Source: Sinorhizobium fredii NGR234
GTDB lineage: Bacteria > Pseudomonadota > Alphaproteobacteria > Rhizobiales > Rhizobiaceae
Length of the DNA stretch: 64,000 bases
Direction of reading: 5' to 3'
Assembly: GCF_000018545.1 (NCBI RefSeq)
Contig: NC_012587.1
Location: 1,922,001-1,986,000, forward strand
In this document: piece after piece, positions 43,570 through 52,152 of the stretch
Position numbering within the stretch: position 1 is the first letter of the stretch
Layout of the letters: each line of letters opens with the position of its first letter
Translations under genes and position numbers: made by a program
Notes under the pieces: generated by a model
What the model was told of the DNA's origin: nothing
Databases searched by the model: none
The model's input: the letters and a program-made list of their open reading frames with translations, nothing else

Positions 43570-43803
43570 GCACAATACGAACGATAGCGGCCGTCTCTGC
43601 TGCGCCTTGGCCCCAGTTGTGTTGCCTACGCCCCATGCACACCCAGCGATTACTCGCGCCAGGCTTTCAGCGTAAGCCCTTGCTTCCGCCGGGCTCATGT
43701 AGCCAGGTTCCCGGGCTTCATATTCGTGGAACTGCTCAACAACCTTGCGTTGCGTCTCCGCATCCGCACTCCGACAATCCATCGCGGCCGGCGATGCTGC
43801 CAA
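43558..43803 (-). CDS. Doubtful small protein
   Basis: An 81-codon frame with a plausible helical section ([19 protein letters not shown]) overlapping the tail of the convergent secreted-protein gene. It has no signal peptide or recognised domain. It could be a gene fragment or chance frame. Confidence 0.22.
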   Translation of the reverse strand: MAASPAAMDCRSADAETQRKVVEQFHEYEAREPGYMSPAEARAYAESLARVIAGCAWGVGNTTGAKAQQRRPLSFVLCLQA

Positions 43804-44616
43804 ACTCGCGTGCGCCTCCTTGGTAGAGGATGCATCGAGCTAGCCACGTCGTGACGCTTCCGAACCGCCCTGCGGATTCGGGTCGACGCGAAAGGCGCAT
43901 CGCCGGCCGCATACGACGCCGCGGCGTCTTGAAGACGCGCAGGTCGCCGTAAGCTTGATCTGATAAGAAATGAGAGGAAGTCTGGTGCGCCCGTCGCTAG
44001 AGGCGGGGCCGGCATCAATCGCTGGAAAGGCACCAGCGATGTGAGGACAAAATTCCTATCCTTGATTTATGGAATACTCCAGGGGGCCTGCTCATGCAAG
44101 CTCCGCTCAGCGGCGGAATGTTCGATTTGGGACTTAGCCACAGAATTCTGTGCTCCGGTGTAAACCCCCGCAATCGCGAATGCCACCCCATTTGGCATCC
44201 ACGTTCCTCGCCCGGGCCGAAACAGCAAAGTCGTCCGAGCATCTTATTATACAAACGTATATTATAAACTACTTGCATAATACTTTGGGCTCTGTTTCAA
44301 TCGCCAAACGGCTGATGCACAAGGGCTGGGCCTAGGTCTTTTGAAGAATGCTTCAAACCGCATGACGCTATCTAATACCCCGGCATCGCACGATTTGCGG
44401 ACGCTGGCCTGATGCTCGCTCCGGCGAGCCGTACTATCATTTGAATGCTATCAGCAGACGGACGCCTGGAAGCTGACAGCCATATTTAAACTGACTGCCA
44501 AGACGCGGTGCGAACCGCAAATATTTTAGAACCTAAACATGTTACCCGCGTCCCGGCCGCGCCGGGAACAGAAAGGCCCCCAACGCATTGCCTTCGCGGG
44601 GGAAGGAGTTGTTCAC
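43804..44616. other. Long stretch without a supported gene
   Basis: About 800 bases. It holds a hairpin at 44018-44040 (ATCGCTGG/CCAGCGAT) and an A+T-rich patch at about 44240-44285 that could be a promoter or degenerate DNA. No frame looks like coding sequence. It may be the remnant of lost genes. Confidence 0.4.
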
Positions 44617-44811
44617 ATGCGCAACCATTGGATCTATGTCGCCATCGGATTTGTCGCTGGCGCTGCACTGTTTCTCTCCACCGCCTGGCAGCGGACGCCG
44701 CCGGTCCAGGAAGTCACCCTAAAGCTCGAAAAGACCAGTCGTCTGCAAGCCCCCACCATCCAGACCTCTTTCGTGATGGAGCGTTTCGGCCCTGCCAGGG
44801 CGGTAGAATAG
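44617..44811 (+). CDS. Small single-span membrane protein
   Basis: A 64-residue protein: one N-terminal membrane segment (residues 5-22), then a polar tail. GGAAGGAG precedes the ATG at 44617. It probably anchors in the inner membrane with the tail outside. No family is recognised. Confidence 0.55.
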   Translation: MRNHWIYVAIGFVAGAALFLSTAWQRTPPVQEVTLKLEKTSRLQAPTIQTSFVMERFGPARAVE

Positions 44812-44839
44812 CCGCTCTACGGCTGCTCCCTGCTTCTCC

Positions 44840-44914
44840 TGCATGTTTCCTTAAATCGTCGCCGATTCAAGGCTAAGAACATGCAGCAATTCAGAGTGCT
44901 GCAGTGCCCTTGCC
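44840..44914. repeat. Palindromic intergenic repeat, family R2
   Basis: TGCATGTTTCCTTAAATCG, CCGATTCAAGGC, then AACATGCAGCAATTCAGAGT. It is close to the copies at 53323 and 57752 and is truncated at its right end. Confidence 0.7.
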
Positions 44915-44984
44915 TTTCCTCGGCGGATGGGCAAGGTACTGGCGCCGACCCATCCGGCCGGCGCGAGAAGCGAGGGAGTTCGCC

Positions 44985-45164
44985 TTGAATTCTGATAAGA
45001 AGCCCGCTGCGACGATCAGGGTCGAAAAGCGCATGAACGGCCGCTGGGCCTTCGCGCTCACCTATCGCGGTGTGACCTACCCTGCCCAAGGCCAATTTGG
45101 CAGCCAGTTGCAGGCGCAAGCTGCGGCCCAGGCCGCGATGAGGTTGCTTGAGAGGCGAGGCTGA
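44985..45164 (+). CDS. 59-residue basic protein with TTG start
   Basis: A small protein with IRVEKRMNGRWAFALTYRG and a helical Ala/Gln tail. The TTG at 44985 is preferred because GAGGGAG is six bases upstream and the upstream codons are unlike the rest. The basic beta-alpha layout hints at nucleic-acid binding, but no family is recognised. Confidence 0.5.
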   Translation: MNSDKKPAATIRVEKRMNGRWAFALTYRGVTYPAQGQFGSQLQAQAAAQAAMRLLERRG

Positions 45165-45198
45165 ATCACGACCCGACGTGCCGGATCGCCCTTGCGCG

Positions 45199-45600
45199 TC
45201 AGTCGTAAGGCGAATTGCACAGGCGGCGGCGGCCGCTGAAAGGCTGATAGGAGTTGTCGTCGAGACGGTATGAGGCATAGCGCTCGAGACACCAGCGCAT
45301 ATGGGCATTCAGGTCGAGGCGGATCTCGCGGCGGGGGCGCATGCGCGGCCCGACAGTTCCCGGCAAGGGCCCGCCGACCGTCGCTCCCGGCCCAACGCCG
45401 ATGTCGGGCCGTTGTCCTTGATAGCGCGATGCACCATAGCTTGGATAGCGCGGCAGGATAAAATCCCTGTATTGCCGCTCGACGAAGAGCTCATGCTTGG
45501 AAGGGCCCGCGCAAATGCCGATGCATGTTTGAGCCACTCCCGGAGCGGGACCTACCACGGCACTCCCAAGCGCCAAAGCAATGATAAATGGTGTTCTCAC
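45199..45600 (-). CDS. BA14K-like secreted protein
   Basis: A 133-residue protein with signal peptide (MRTPFIIALALGSAVVG). The C-terminal MRWCLERYASYRLDDNSYQP followed by GRRRLCNSP fits the BA14K (lectin-like, immunoreactive) motif of Rhizobiales. The Pro/Gly/Arg-rich middle is probably flexible. Brucella BA14K contributes to cell-surface properties; here the role is inferred from the family. Confidence 0.75.
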   Translation of the reverse strand: MRTPFIIALALGSAVVGPAPGVAQTCIGICAGPSKHELFVERQYRDFILPRYPSYGASRYQGQRPDIGVGPGATVGGPLPGTVGPRMRPRREIRLDLNAHMRWCLERYASYRLDDNSYQPFSGRRRLCNSPYD

Positions 45601-45811
45601 TGGCTTCCGTCTCGCGCAGCAGTCCCGCTACGCGCACCTCTTCAGGGGGCCGGCCGAAGGGCGCCTTGTCGATATCCATCTTAGCAGAATGTCGACGGTC
45701 CCGCCCCTCAATTTCTTGAAAGCTGGCCCATGGCGCCGACGGCGAATCGACGCTGACCGCCTCGTGCCCGGAGCGGCCAGTCACTATCACGAAGAGTCGC
45801 CTACAGCTTGC

Positions 45812-46309
45812 TTATAGATAAGGCGAAACGCATAGTCGACGCGGCCCATAATAGGGCTGGTAGGTGTTGTCGTAGGCCCGATAGGACCGATAGCGCCCAT
45901 AGCACCAGCGGACGTGGGGATTGCCTCCGGCATAATATCGCGGTCCCGAATAGTACCGCGGCTGCGCCAGCAGCCCGCCGATAATCGCGCCGGCCGCGAG
46001 ACCACCGAACAATGCGCCAAAATCATCGTCGTCGTCATCGTAGTGCCGGTAGTGATGGCGACGGTATCCGTTTCGGTAGTAGCGATTGCTATAGTGCCCT
46101 CGCCGATAGTCGCGCCCGCGAACACAGGGATATCGGCACCCGCTCCCCTTGAATTGTTCACCCCGTTCATAGGAGAACTGGACCCGCTGAACATCGGCGG
46201 TTTCCGATTTTACGGTCGGCATGGTGGGAAACGCCCCTGCGGGCGGCGGAACGCTGCTCATCGCCGTCGCCAGCGACAGGGCAATGATTGCTAGCCTCTT
46301 CATTGCCAT
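45812..46309 (-). CDS. BA14K-like secreted protein with His/Tyr/Asp-rich middle
   Basis: A 165-residue secreted protein: signal peptide, an Arg/Tyr/His-rich segment ([16 protein letters not shown]), a glycine-rich hydrophobic hairpin ([17 protein letters not shown]), then [20 protein letters not shown] and [11 protein letters not shown], the BA14K signature. AGGAAAGG precedes the ATG. It is a diverged neighbour of the gene at 45.4 kb. Confidence 0.8.
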   Translation of the reverse strand: MAMKRLAIIALSLATAMSSVPPPAGAFPTMPTVKSETADVQRVQFSYERGEQFKGSGCRYPCVRGRDYRRGHYSNRYYRNGYRRHHYRHYDDDDDDFGALFGGLAAGAIIGGLLAQPRYYSGPRYYAGGNPHVRWCYGRYRSYRAYDNTYQPYYGPRRLCVSPYL

Positions 46310-46489
46310 TACCTTTCCTAGGATCTGTCATCCCTTCGAAAGAGAGAATGGCTGAATTCCGGATTTGTGCCAGCGTCTGGAGAGCGATCACGAAGTGTTG
46401 ATCGCTTCCGCGACATTGGCTTGACCGGACTGGCTGGTTGAGCTCTCGTCGAGCACTTGTGCCGTCTTTGTAGTGGGATAATATTCCTA

Positions 46490-47107
46490 TCACGGCTCAA
46501 AACAATTGTCCCTCTCGCCGCAATCGTGCAAACCCTTTTCGAAGACGAGGGCGTTCAATCCCCGCTTGAGCCACAGCAATTGTGCCTCCGGCATCATCCG
46601 CAGCCCTTCATAGTCCATCACGCAGACATTGAAGACCGTGGATTTGACCTGCCGCCCCTCGTCGCATCCGAGCAACACGCCTTCGAGCCGCATCATTCTT
46701 TCTGTCGCCCGCTTTATCTGGCGATGGCGCTCCTCGGTCGTCTCGGCGGGATGCCCCTGTACCCGGTCGAGCGCTTGGGCACGTATGCTCGGAAAAGGGA
46801 TGCCGCTAAGGTGATAATATCGCGCCATCACGCGCCCATAGTCGTCACCAGCCTCCCGCTGCGCTTCGGTGATCCGCCCGTCAAGAAACAGCCGTCCAAG
46901 CGTATAGCCGGCGAAGGTACTGCTCGTGGCGAGCCCATGCATGCGCTTTCGCGCCGCAAGCGCTACGGCCATGGTCTCCTTTTCGCTCTCGCGCTTCGCC
47001 CAATCCGGTTTGATCTTGCCACAGGCGAAGCGCTCGGCATCGATTTTGCGCGGACGTCCGAGTTGCGCCTTGCGCTTTGCACGGAGCTTCTGAGCCTTGC
47101 TCAACAT
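46490..47107 (-). CDS. Conserved phage-type protein of unknown function
   Basis: A 205-residue, charged, helical protein starting MLSKAQKLRAKRKAQLGRPR. It contains FAGYTLGRLFLDGRITEAQRE and ends with a Cys-containing tail. The Lys/Arg-rich start could bind nucleic acid. Its position before a DnaA-domain protein and a repressor suggests phage early control. No domain is recognised. Confidence 0.6.
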   Translation of the reverse strand: MLSKAQKLRAKRKAQLGRPRKIDAERFACGKIKPDWAKRESEKETMAVALAARKRMHGLATSSTFAGYTLGRLFLDGRITEAQREAGDDYGRVMARYYHLSGIPFPSIRAQALDRVQGHPAETTEERHRQIKRATERMMRLEGVLLGCDEGRQVKSTVFNVCVMDYEGLRMMPEAQLLWLKRGLNALVFEKGLHDCGERDNCFEP

Positions 47108-47220
47108 TGATTTATCCTTTCGAAATTTCGGGACGAGGAAGAAGCGCGCCGGGTTCGCAATCCCGGCTCTCAAAATCGGGAGCCGGCGCCGCATCCCGGT
47201 GCGCTGCAGGTGGCGGCCGA

Positions 47221-47718
47221 TCACGGCACTGGGCGATTCACGACTGCGAGCACCGTCGTATGGTCGCGATGAAAGATGCGGCCGATCCTCGGCAGCGACA
47301 GATCTTTCCGCTTCTCGTAGACCGCACGCATGCAGGCATGTCGGGGTTTCACCAACTGACGGTCGCGCCGGACGCTGACAATGTCCGCCCACGTCACGCC
47401 AGGAAAGTCCGCGAGCACGGCTGCAACGATCTCCTCGATCGAGGACCTGTCGCAATCCGCTTCGTCGCCGTCATCCGCGCGACGACCTGACAACAGCATT
47501 TGAGCTTGCGCGAGCAGCCGCGCCTGAGCATCGGCCAAATCCTCTTCCAGCGTAGCTATTCGACGCGCTTTTGTGGCGTTCGCCGTGGCGAGTTCAGCCA
47601 GTTGTGCCTCCAGTTCGGCGATTGCGGGCCATCGTCCGGAGTTGCCCGCAGAGCGGACCAGCCGCTCACGGACCGCCAGATAATGACGATGCTGCCTTGC
47701 GAGTTGCGAACTGGTCAT
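47221..47718 (-). CDS. Phage regulator with DnaA domain IV
   Basis: A 165-residue protein. An N-terminal coiled-coil (AELEAQLAELATANATKARR) is followed by a DnaA domain IV helix-turn-helix at the C-terminus: VKPRHACMRAVYEKRKDLSL, then IGRIFHRDHTTVLAVV, the DnaA-box-reading motif. It lacks the AAA+ motor. It may bind DnaA boxes in host or phage DNA and so control replication or transcription. It is transcribed away from the repressor gene. Confidence 0.8.
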   Translation of the reverse strand: MTSSQLARQHRHYLAVRERLVRSAGNSGRWPAIAELEAQLAELATANATKARRIATLEEDLADAQARLLAQAQMLLSGRRADDGDEADCDRSSIEEIVAAVLADFPGVTWADIVSVRRDRQLVKPRHACMRAVYEKRKDLSLPRIGRIFHRDHTTVLAVVNRPVP

Positions 47719-47927
47719 GCGCTTTTCCTCCCCACTGTCCAGAGCGCCTGAGGCTCGGCCCAACTCCCGACCTCCCCGGAACCAGCACGAGGCCACATCA
47801 ATGGTCGACGCGTGCAGCAAACGCAGCCGTCCGTCGCTTGCCCGCTCCTTATACTGTCCTCGCGGTGCTCGATGGCACGCTGGGCGACTGCATCCTCTCC
47901 CTTGGAGATCGGATATGGGTAGTTCAT
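47715..47927 (-). CDS. Possible small phage protein upstream of the DnaA-domain gene
   Basis: A 70-codon frame starting MNYPYPISKGEDAVAQRAIE whose stop overlaps the next start (ATGA). The overlap and position next to the operator support it; the Trp- and Cys-containing C-terminal half is unlike a typical protein. Confidence 0.4.
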   Translation of the reverse strand: MNYPYPISKGEDAVAQRAIEHREDSIRSGQATDGCVCCTRRPLMWPRAGSGEVGSWAEPQALWTVGRKSA

Positions 47928-47971
47928 AGGCGATTGTCTCCCTTGACTTCTCACTCACGAATGACACCATA

Positions 47972-47991
47972 CATGTTGTGTTGTCAACATG
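47972..47991. promoter_or_regulatory. Palindromic operator between divergent regulator genes
   Basis: The inverted repeat CATGTTG-N6-CAACATG lies midway between the minus-strand small genes and the repressor start. Divergent phage repressor promoters usually overlap such operators, so this is the likely repressor site. A related half-site occurs near 48840 (ATGTTGACATG). Confidence 0.65.
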
Positions 47992-48024
47992 ATTTATGTT
48001 ATGCGTGTTGCTATGCTCCATGTC

Positions 48025-48714
48025 ATGAATGAAAAATCTGAACGATTGCGCCAGGCACGCATCAATGCGAGGTACCGCTTTGCCTCCGATGCGGCGAACG
48101 CCCTTGGCATCGTCGCCTCGACTTATCGCGCCCACGAGAACGGCCAGAACGAATTTGACTTTGCCGAGGCCAAGATCTACGCGCGCAAGTTCAACGTCGA
48201 TCCCGTTTGGCTCATGGGCGAGGCAGCGGACGCAGAGACCGGCGGACCGATCCCGATCCCCAAGCCGGCAGAGGTCGACCCACCGAACGCCGGCCCTCCC
48301 ACCAAGCTGGTCGGACCGGGCAAGAAAATCCCTGTCTTTGGCCAGGCCGTTGGCGGTGTAGATGGTGAATTTCTGATGAACGGCACTGTGCTGCACGAAG
48401 TCCTGGCGCCGCCCATTCTGTCCGACATTTCTGATGCTTACGCGGTTTCAGTATCCGGCGATTCCATGTATCCGCGCTATGAAGACGGCGAAGTTTGCTT
48501 TGTCGATCCCGGGCGGCGCGTCAGGAAAGGCGACTATGTGATCGCCCAGATCCGCCTGGAAGAGGGCGGCGCCCTGCTCGCCTACGTGAAGAAATTCGTC
48601 CGGCATAACAGTTCCGAGCTGGTACTTGAGCAGTTCAACCCGCAAAAGGAACTGCGCTTCGAGGCCCGCACGGTGCACTCGGTCCATTACATCGCGCTCG
48701 CCGGCAACGCCTGA
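48025..48714 (+). CDS. Phage-type repressor with S24 autocleavage domain
   Basis: A 229-residue protein. Residues 3-60 are an HTH domain (SDAANALGIVASTYRAHENG). The C-terminal ~125 residues are a LexA/CI-type S24 protease: catalytic Ser in SGDSMYPRY, Lys in LLAYVKKFV, and a possible cleavage region GQAVGGVDGEF. It would silence the prophage and be inactivated by RecA after DNA damage. An in-frame ATG at 48013 is also possible. It faces the DnaA-domain gene over an operator. Confidence 0.85.
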   Translation: MNEKSERLRQARINARYRFASDAANALGIVASTYRAHENGQNEFDFAEAKIYARKFNVDPVWLMGEAADAETGGPIPIPKPAEVDPPNAGPPTKLVGPGKKIPVFGQAVGGVDGEFLMNGTVLHEVLAPPILSDISDAYAVSVSGDSMYPRYEDGEVCFVDPGRRVRKGDYVIAQIRLEEGGALLAYVKKFVRHNSSELVLEQFNPQKELRFEARTVHSVHYIALAGNA

Positions 48715-48935
48715 GCGCCCCTTCAGGCCGCAGCCTTCTCAACGACATTCAGGGCGTGCCCTGCCATTGCCCGCCGTTCCGAATCGTCGGCGACCGGCTT
48801 CGCGCCCTGAGATCGTGATGTCATCATTTCAACACGGAGAATGTTGACATGTTTCGTGTCGAATGAGATGTTGTCCTCAGGTCGAGATACATCGCCCAAC
48901 GCGACGGTGACGATTGGAGACTACGAGGAAAGCAG

Positions 48936-49262
48936 ATGTCCATCCCACGCATAAAGTCCAATTTCCACGACCACGTGGAGGAACTCTTCTCGGCCGATTT
49001 GCTGCGATCGAGCGACACGGAAAATCAGACGGCGCTGAAGACGTTTCTCTCCTCCACCTATTCGAGCCTCGCCTCGCTGGCCTGGCATTTGGGCGCTGAC
49101 GGTGACGTTTTTCAGCGCGAAGCCGTGCCTGCGTCGGAAATCACCGACGACGCCTTCTTCGAAATAGCCCGCGAGCGCGAGTTTGCGGGCGTTCGGGCCG
49201 ACAACACGCAAAGTTCTCATGGAACGCACAACCACCGTCAGCAATTCGGGAGATTCCTATGA
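48936..49262 (+). CDS. Unknown protein, first gene of a three-gene operon
   Basis: A 108-residue soluble protein starting MSIPRIKSNFHDHVEELFSA with helical segments. GAGGAAA precedes its ATG. Its stop overlaps the next ATG (ATGA). No domain is recognised. It may be a partner of the NTase-like protein downstream. Confidence 0.6.
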   Translation: MSIPRIKSNFHDHVEELFSADLLRSSDTENQTALKTFLSSTYSSLASLAWHLGADGDVFQREAVPASEITDDAFFEIAREREFAGVRADNTQSSHGTHNHRQQFGRFL

Positions 49263-49537
49263 TGCGCGCCGAGACCTATGCCGTCGTCAATCTCGCCGCC
49301 TTGAATCTCATCGAGGCGATAAGCGCCGCCTATTACGTCACCGAGGAGGAAGCTGCCGCCCGCCACGAGTTTCGCGCGCGCCAGATGCTGAAGAAGGTCG
49401 CCGCTGCATTGGGGTACGAAGTGGCCACGGTCGTCCGCACCGATGGAGTCGCAGACGAGCCTAAAAAGGATTGCTTCTCCGGCCATCCCGGCCTCAGCCT
49501 CGTGCCCATGCCTCATGAAAGGAAGATTGAGATATAG
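49259..49537 (+). CDS. Unknown small protein, second gene of the operon
   Basis: A 92-residue, largely helical protein (NLAALNLIEAISAAYYVTEE near the start). It begins by ATGA overlap with the previous gene and ends 7 bases before the next. Its middle contains many Ala and Arg residues. Function is unknown. Confidence 0.6.
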   Translation: MMRAETYAVVNLAALNLIEAISAAYYVTEEEAAARHEFRARQMLKKVAAALGYEVATVVRTDGVADEPKKDCFSGHPGLSLVPMPHERKIEI

Positions 49538-49544
49538 TTTAGCT

Positions 49545-50066
49545 ATGTCCAAGGTCGCGGCTGGAGCGGACATGATCGCCGACGTCTCGGAAAGATCCTA
49601 CGAACCGTTGACCTTGGCGGATCTGAGGATGATCGCCTCGGCCGCCATGCGAAGTGTCAGCGCCATTTTCGATCGTGCAAAAGTGGCCGGCCTCTATCGC
49701 GATCGTCTGCTCCTGCTGGCCCTCGCGCAGGGAAGCGCGCTCCACTACCTCGATGGCGCGAACGGCATAAAGGATTTCGACGTGTGGGCCTACTTCGAGG
49801 CCGGTCCCGCAAAACCGTTTCCGCACAGGAAACGGTGGTGCAGCGACCTCGGCCCGACGCGCTTCGGCAGACACCCCGACGATCTCGGCTATTCCGGCCG
49901 CCGCCTCGATCTCATGGGCCGATCGATCGAAATGGTCAGCGACGAAGACGCCGAGGACGCCGTGCGGCGATGGCTGGCCTCAAACGCAAGATCGGCCGTC
50001 GCCCTACGGCAAAAGCCGGTGTTCTGCCTATTCCCAGAGAGTTCCTTCGGCAAGCGGATCAACTAA
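49545..50066 (+). CDS. Nucleotidyltransferase-like protein
   Basis: A 173-residue protein with the minimal nucleotidyltransferase signature: GS at residues 63-64, then DFD at 77-79 (spacing inside the usual range), and a later Asp in RRLDLMGRS. Such proteins can add nucleotides to RNA, protein or small molecules, and some are toxins. The partner for any antitoxin could be the preceding small gene. The start at 49545 is uncertain; an ATG at 49515 is in frame. Confidence 0.6.
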   Translation: MSKVAAGADMIADVSERSYEPLTLADLRMIASAAMRSVSAIFDRAKVAGLYRDRLLLLALAQGSALHYLDGANGIKDFDVWAYFEAGPAKPFPHRKRWCSDLGPTRFGRHPDDLGYSGRRLDLMGRSIEMVSDEDAEDAVRRWLASNARSAVALRQKPVFCLFPESSFGKRIN

Positions 50067-50117
50067 TGCATGTGGCACGAAAGGTGCGCAGCGCTTTTGG
50101 GATAACGAGATGCGCTC
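50065..50117. repeat. Palindromic intergenic repeat, family R3 (diverged copy)
   Basis: AATGCATGTGGCACGAAAGG through GCGCTTTTGGGATAACGAG, matching the copy at 10590-10645. It covers the space between two convergent genes. Confidence 0.55.
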
Positions 50118-50871
50118 AGTCATCGTCTGGAGGGCACGGCCACTTGTCAGGCGCCGCAAGACCAGCGGGAAGTTTCGTTGCAGCATCGCCACAAGCGAGA
50201 TCGATTTGATCCTGCGTAAGACCCGTTGCAGCCGAAAGGTCTAGCCCCTCGATCCTTGTCAGGAACAGAAAGGCGCGGTCGAAATCGATCGGACCCTCGA
50301 AAACTGCGCCGCTCAGATCGGCACGCGAGAGATTGGCCACGGAAAAGCGCGTTCCAGTCACAACAGCCTTGCCGAAATTGGCGCGGCCGAGTTCGGCCTT
50401 CTCGAAATCGGCTCCCGTCAGCCGCGCCCCAGAAAAATCGGCGCGCTGCAACTCGGAACTGACGAACAATGCACTCTCGGCGGAAATGCCGGAGAAGTTG
50501 CCACGATAGCCCTCGACTCTGGAAAAGTTCGCTTTATCGGCCTTGGCGCCGGCGAGCGAGGCCCGCACCAATGTGGCCTTCTCCAGATTTGCCGCGGTGA
50601 GATCAGCGCCGCTCAGATCCGTGGAGGCAAAATCCGTATCGACCAGATTGCCGCCTTTCAGGTCGCTGCCGCCGATCATCAGTTGCCGTTTGTTGCAATC
50701 CTGCCAGTCAACCCCGGGTCCCGGCAGGCTCTTGCAATCCGCCGCCGCCGCGCTGCAGGCAAGGCCCGATACGGTGAGCCCGATCAGGCATAAAACGATG
50801 CCGCGCCGCTTCACGGCCCAGCTTGGCCGCCACCCTGCATGCTTGGCCGATGCCGATGCCCACAAGACCAT
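50116..50871 (-). CDS. Secreted pentapeptide-repeat protein
   Basis: A 251-residue protein with a signal or anchor segment near residues 25-45, then about 25 pentapeptide units of the A(D/N)LXX type (for example NLVDTDFASTDLSGADLTAA), forming a right-handed beta helix over residues 70-215. The C-terminal part has a Cys pair. It is predicted to be periplasmic. The family includes DNA mimics and structural proteins; a signal peptide makes the latter more likely. Confidence 0.75.
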   Translation of the reverse strand: MVLWASASAKHAGWRPSWAVKRRGIVLCLIGLTVSGLACSAAAADCKSLPGPGVDWQDCNKRQLMIGGSDLKGGNLVDTDFASTDLSGADLTAANLEKATLVRASLAGAKADKANFSRVEGYRGNFSGISAESALFVSSELQRADFSGARLTGADFEKAELGRANFGKAVVTGTRFSVANLSRADLSGAVFEGPIDFDRAFLFLTRIEGLDLSAATGLTQDQIDLACGDAATKLPAGLAAPDKWPCPPDDD

Positions 50872-51032
50872 GTCAATCGCCCCCTGAGAGGATCTCTATT
50901 TTATTATTCAACGCGCTGCGACGAAAGCCGGTCGCCGCCTCCTGCCGAGCGCGGCTTTCCTGCGCCCTGGCACGCACGGCCAAGGCGGCCGGCATCCGCC
51001 GGATTGGGAGCACCGATCCCGGCTTTTGCCGC

Positions 51033-52025
51033 TTATGCTTCGACCGCCTGAATCGCGGAGACCTGCCAGTCGCCGCCCCGCTTGCGCGCGAAAGTCCACA
51101 GTTCCACGGCTTCGGTCGGCCGTTCGGCATCGCCGCTGACGATGCGGCCGGTTGCGCGGTCGCGCATCACGTCGATGCTCTCGTAGCGCATGGCAACAGT
51201 CGCATAGTCGGTGCCGCTCTCGTTCCAGGCCTCGGCCACGTCGCCCTGGACGAGGTGAACCTCGCGAACGTCGTTCTTGAGGCCCTTCGTCGCGTCCTCG
51301 CCAAGCTCTTCGGCAAGGTAGGACATGGCCTCCGGAGTCGTTAGCCGGCGCAAGGCCGCATAATCTTCCGCCGCGTAAGCCGCCTGCAACTCCTTCAGCA
51401 TCGTTTCGAACCGGTCGAGATCGCCCTGCTCGACGCCGATCTCGTCCGTCTGCGCACCCACGGCAGACGCTGACGCTGTGGTGGAGGTCGCGGCGGCGCT
51501 CGCACCGAGGCCACCCGGCCCCTCGCCGATTCTCGGAATGCGGAACGACGACGGCGCTGTTGCGGCTGCTGAAGACTGTGCCGAAGACCCTGCATAGGCC
51601 GGGCTCTGCCCACGACCCAACAGTCGCATTGCGAAGGTGACGACGAGGAAGATCAGGCCAAGCTGCAGCAGCAGTCCCAGGAAGCCGATGCCGCCGCCAA
51701 ACCCGTGGCCGAGCAGCATGCCGAACAGCCCGCCCATCAGCAGACCGCCCAGCATCGAGCCGCCGAAACTGTTGAAGAAGCCGGGACGGTTTGCCGTCCG
51801 GTTCTGTGTCGTCGGGCTGGTGGCGCTCGGCGCAGTCTGCCGTGGCGTCATGGTCCGCTCGATCGGCGCAGCCGGAGTGGGCGCCGTGCGTGTTACCGGC
51901 GCGGTGGAAAAGGTCCGGCTGCCACGCGAGCCGAATCCCCCGCCGGCGCGCCGGGCGTCGGCGACGTCGACCACCGTCAACATGACCACGAGGGCGACCG
52001 CCATTATCGACAGAATACGCTGCAT
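51033..52025 (-). CDS. Tim44-like domain protein
   Basis: A 330-residue protein: N-terminal signal peptide, a Pro/Thr-rich linker, a glycine-rich hydrophobic stretch (MLGGLLMGGLFGMLLGHGFG) followed by a membrane segment, and a C-terminal Tim44-like domain (about residues 200-330, with GDLDRFETMLKELQAAY and VELWTFARKRGGDWQVSAI). The family is common in Rhizobiales; bacterial relatives act at the inner membrane in an unclear role. Confidence 0.85.
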   Translation of the reverse strand: MQRILSIMAVALVVMLTVVDVADARRAGGGFGSRGSRTFSTAPVTRTAPTPAAPIERTMTPRQTAPSATSPTTQNRTANRPGFFNSFGGSMLGGLLMGGLFGMLLGHGFGGGIGFLGLLLQLGLIFLVVTFAMRLLGRGQSPAYAGSSAQSSAAATAPSSFRIPRIGEGPGGLGASAAATSTTASASAVGAQTDEIGVEQGDLDRFETMLKELQAAYAAEDYAALRRLTTPEAMSYLAEELGEDATKGLKNDVREVHLVQGDVAEAWNESGTDYATVAMRYESIDVMRDRATGRIVSGDAERPTEAVELWTFARKRGGDWQVSAIQAVEA

Positions 52026-52152
52026 CTATATGCTTCCCATTACAACTCCGACCGCGTTGCGGCCACGCAAGGCGCATATAGCGCTTGCGGTGCGAGAGTT
52101 TAAGGGTTTCGGTGCGAATTATGAAAGGACGCCGTATTCATCAATCGCGACG

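Noticed and set aside
45491..45790. Minus-strand 99-codon frame between the BA14K-like genes
   Set aside because: No signal peptide, domain or ribosome site; it overlaps the neighbouring gene.
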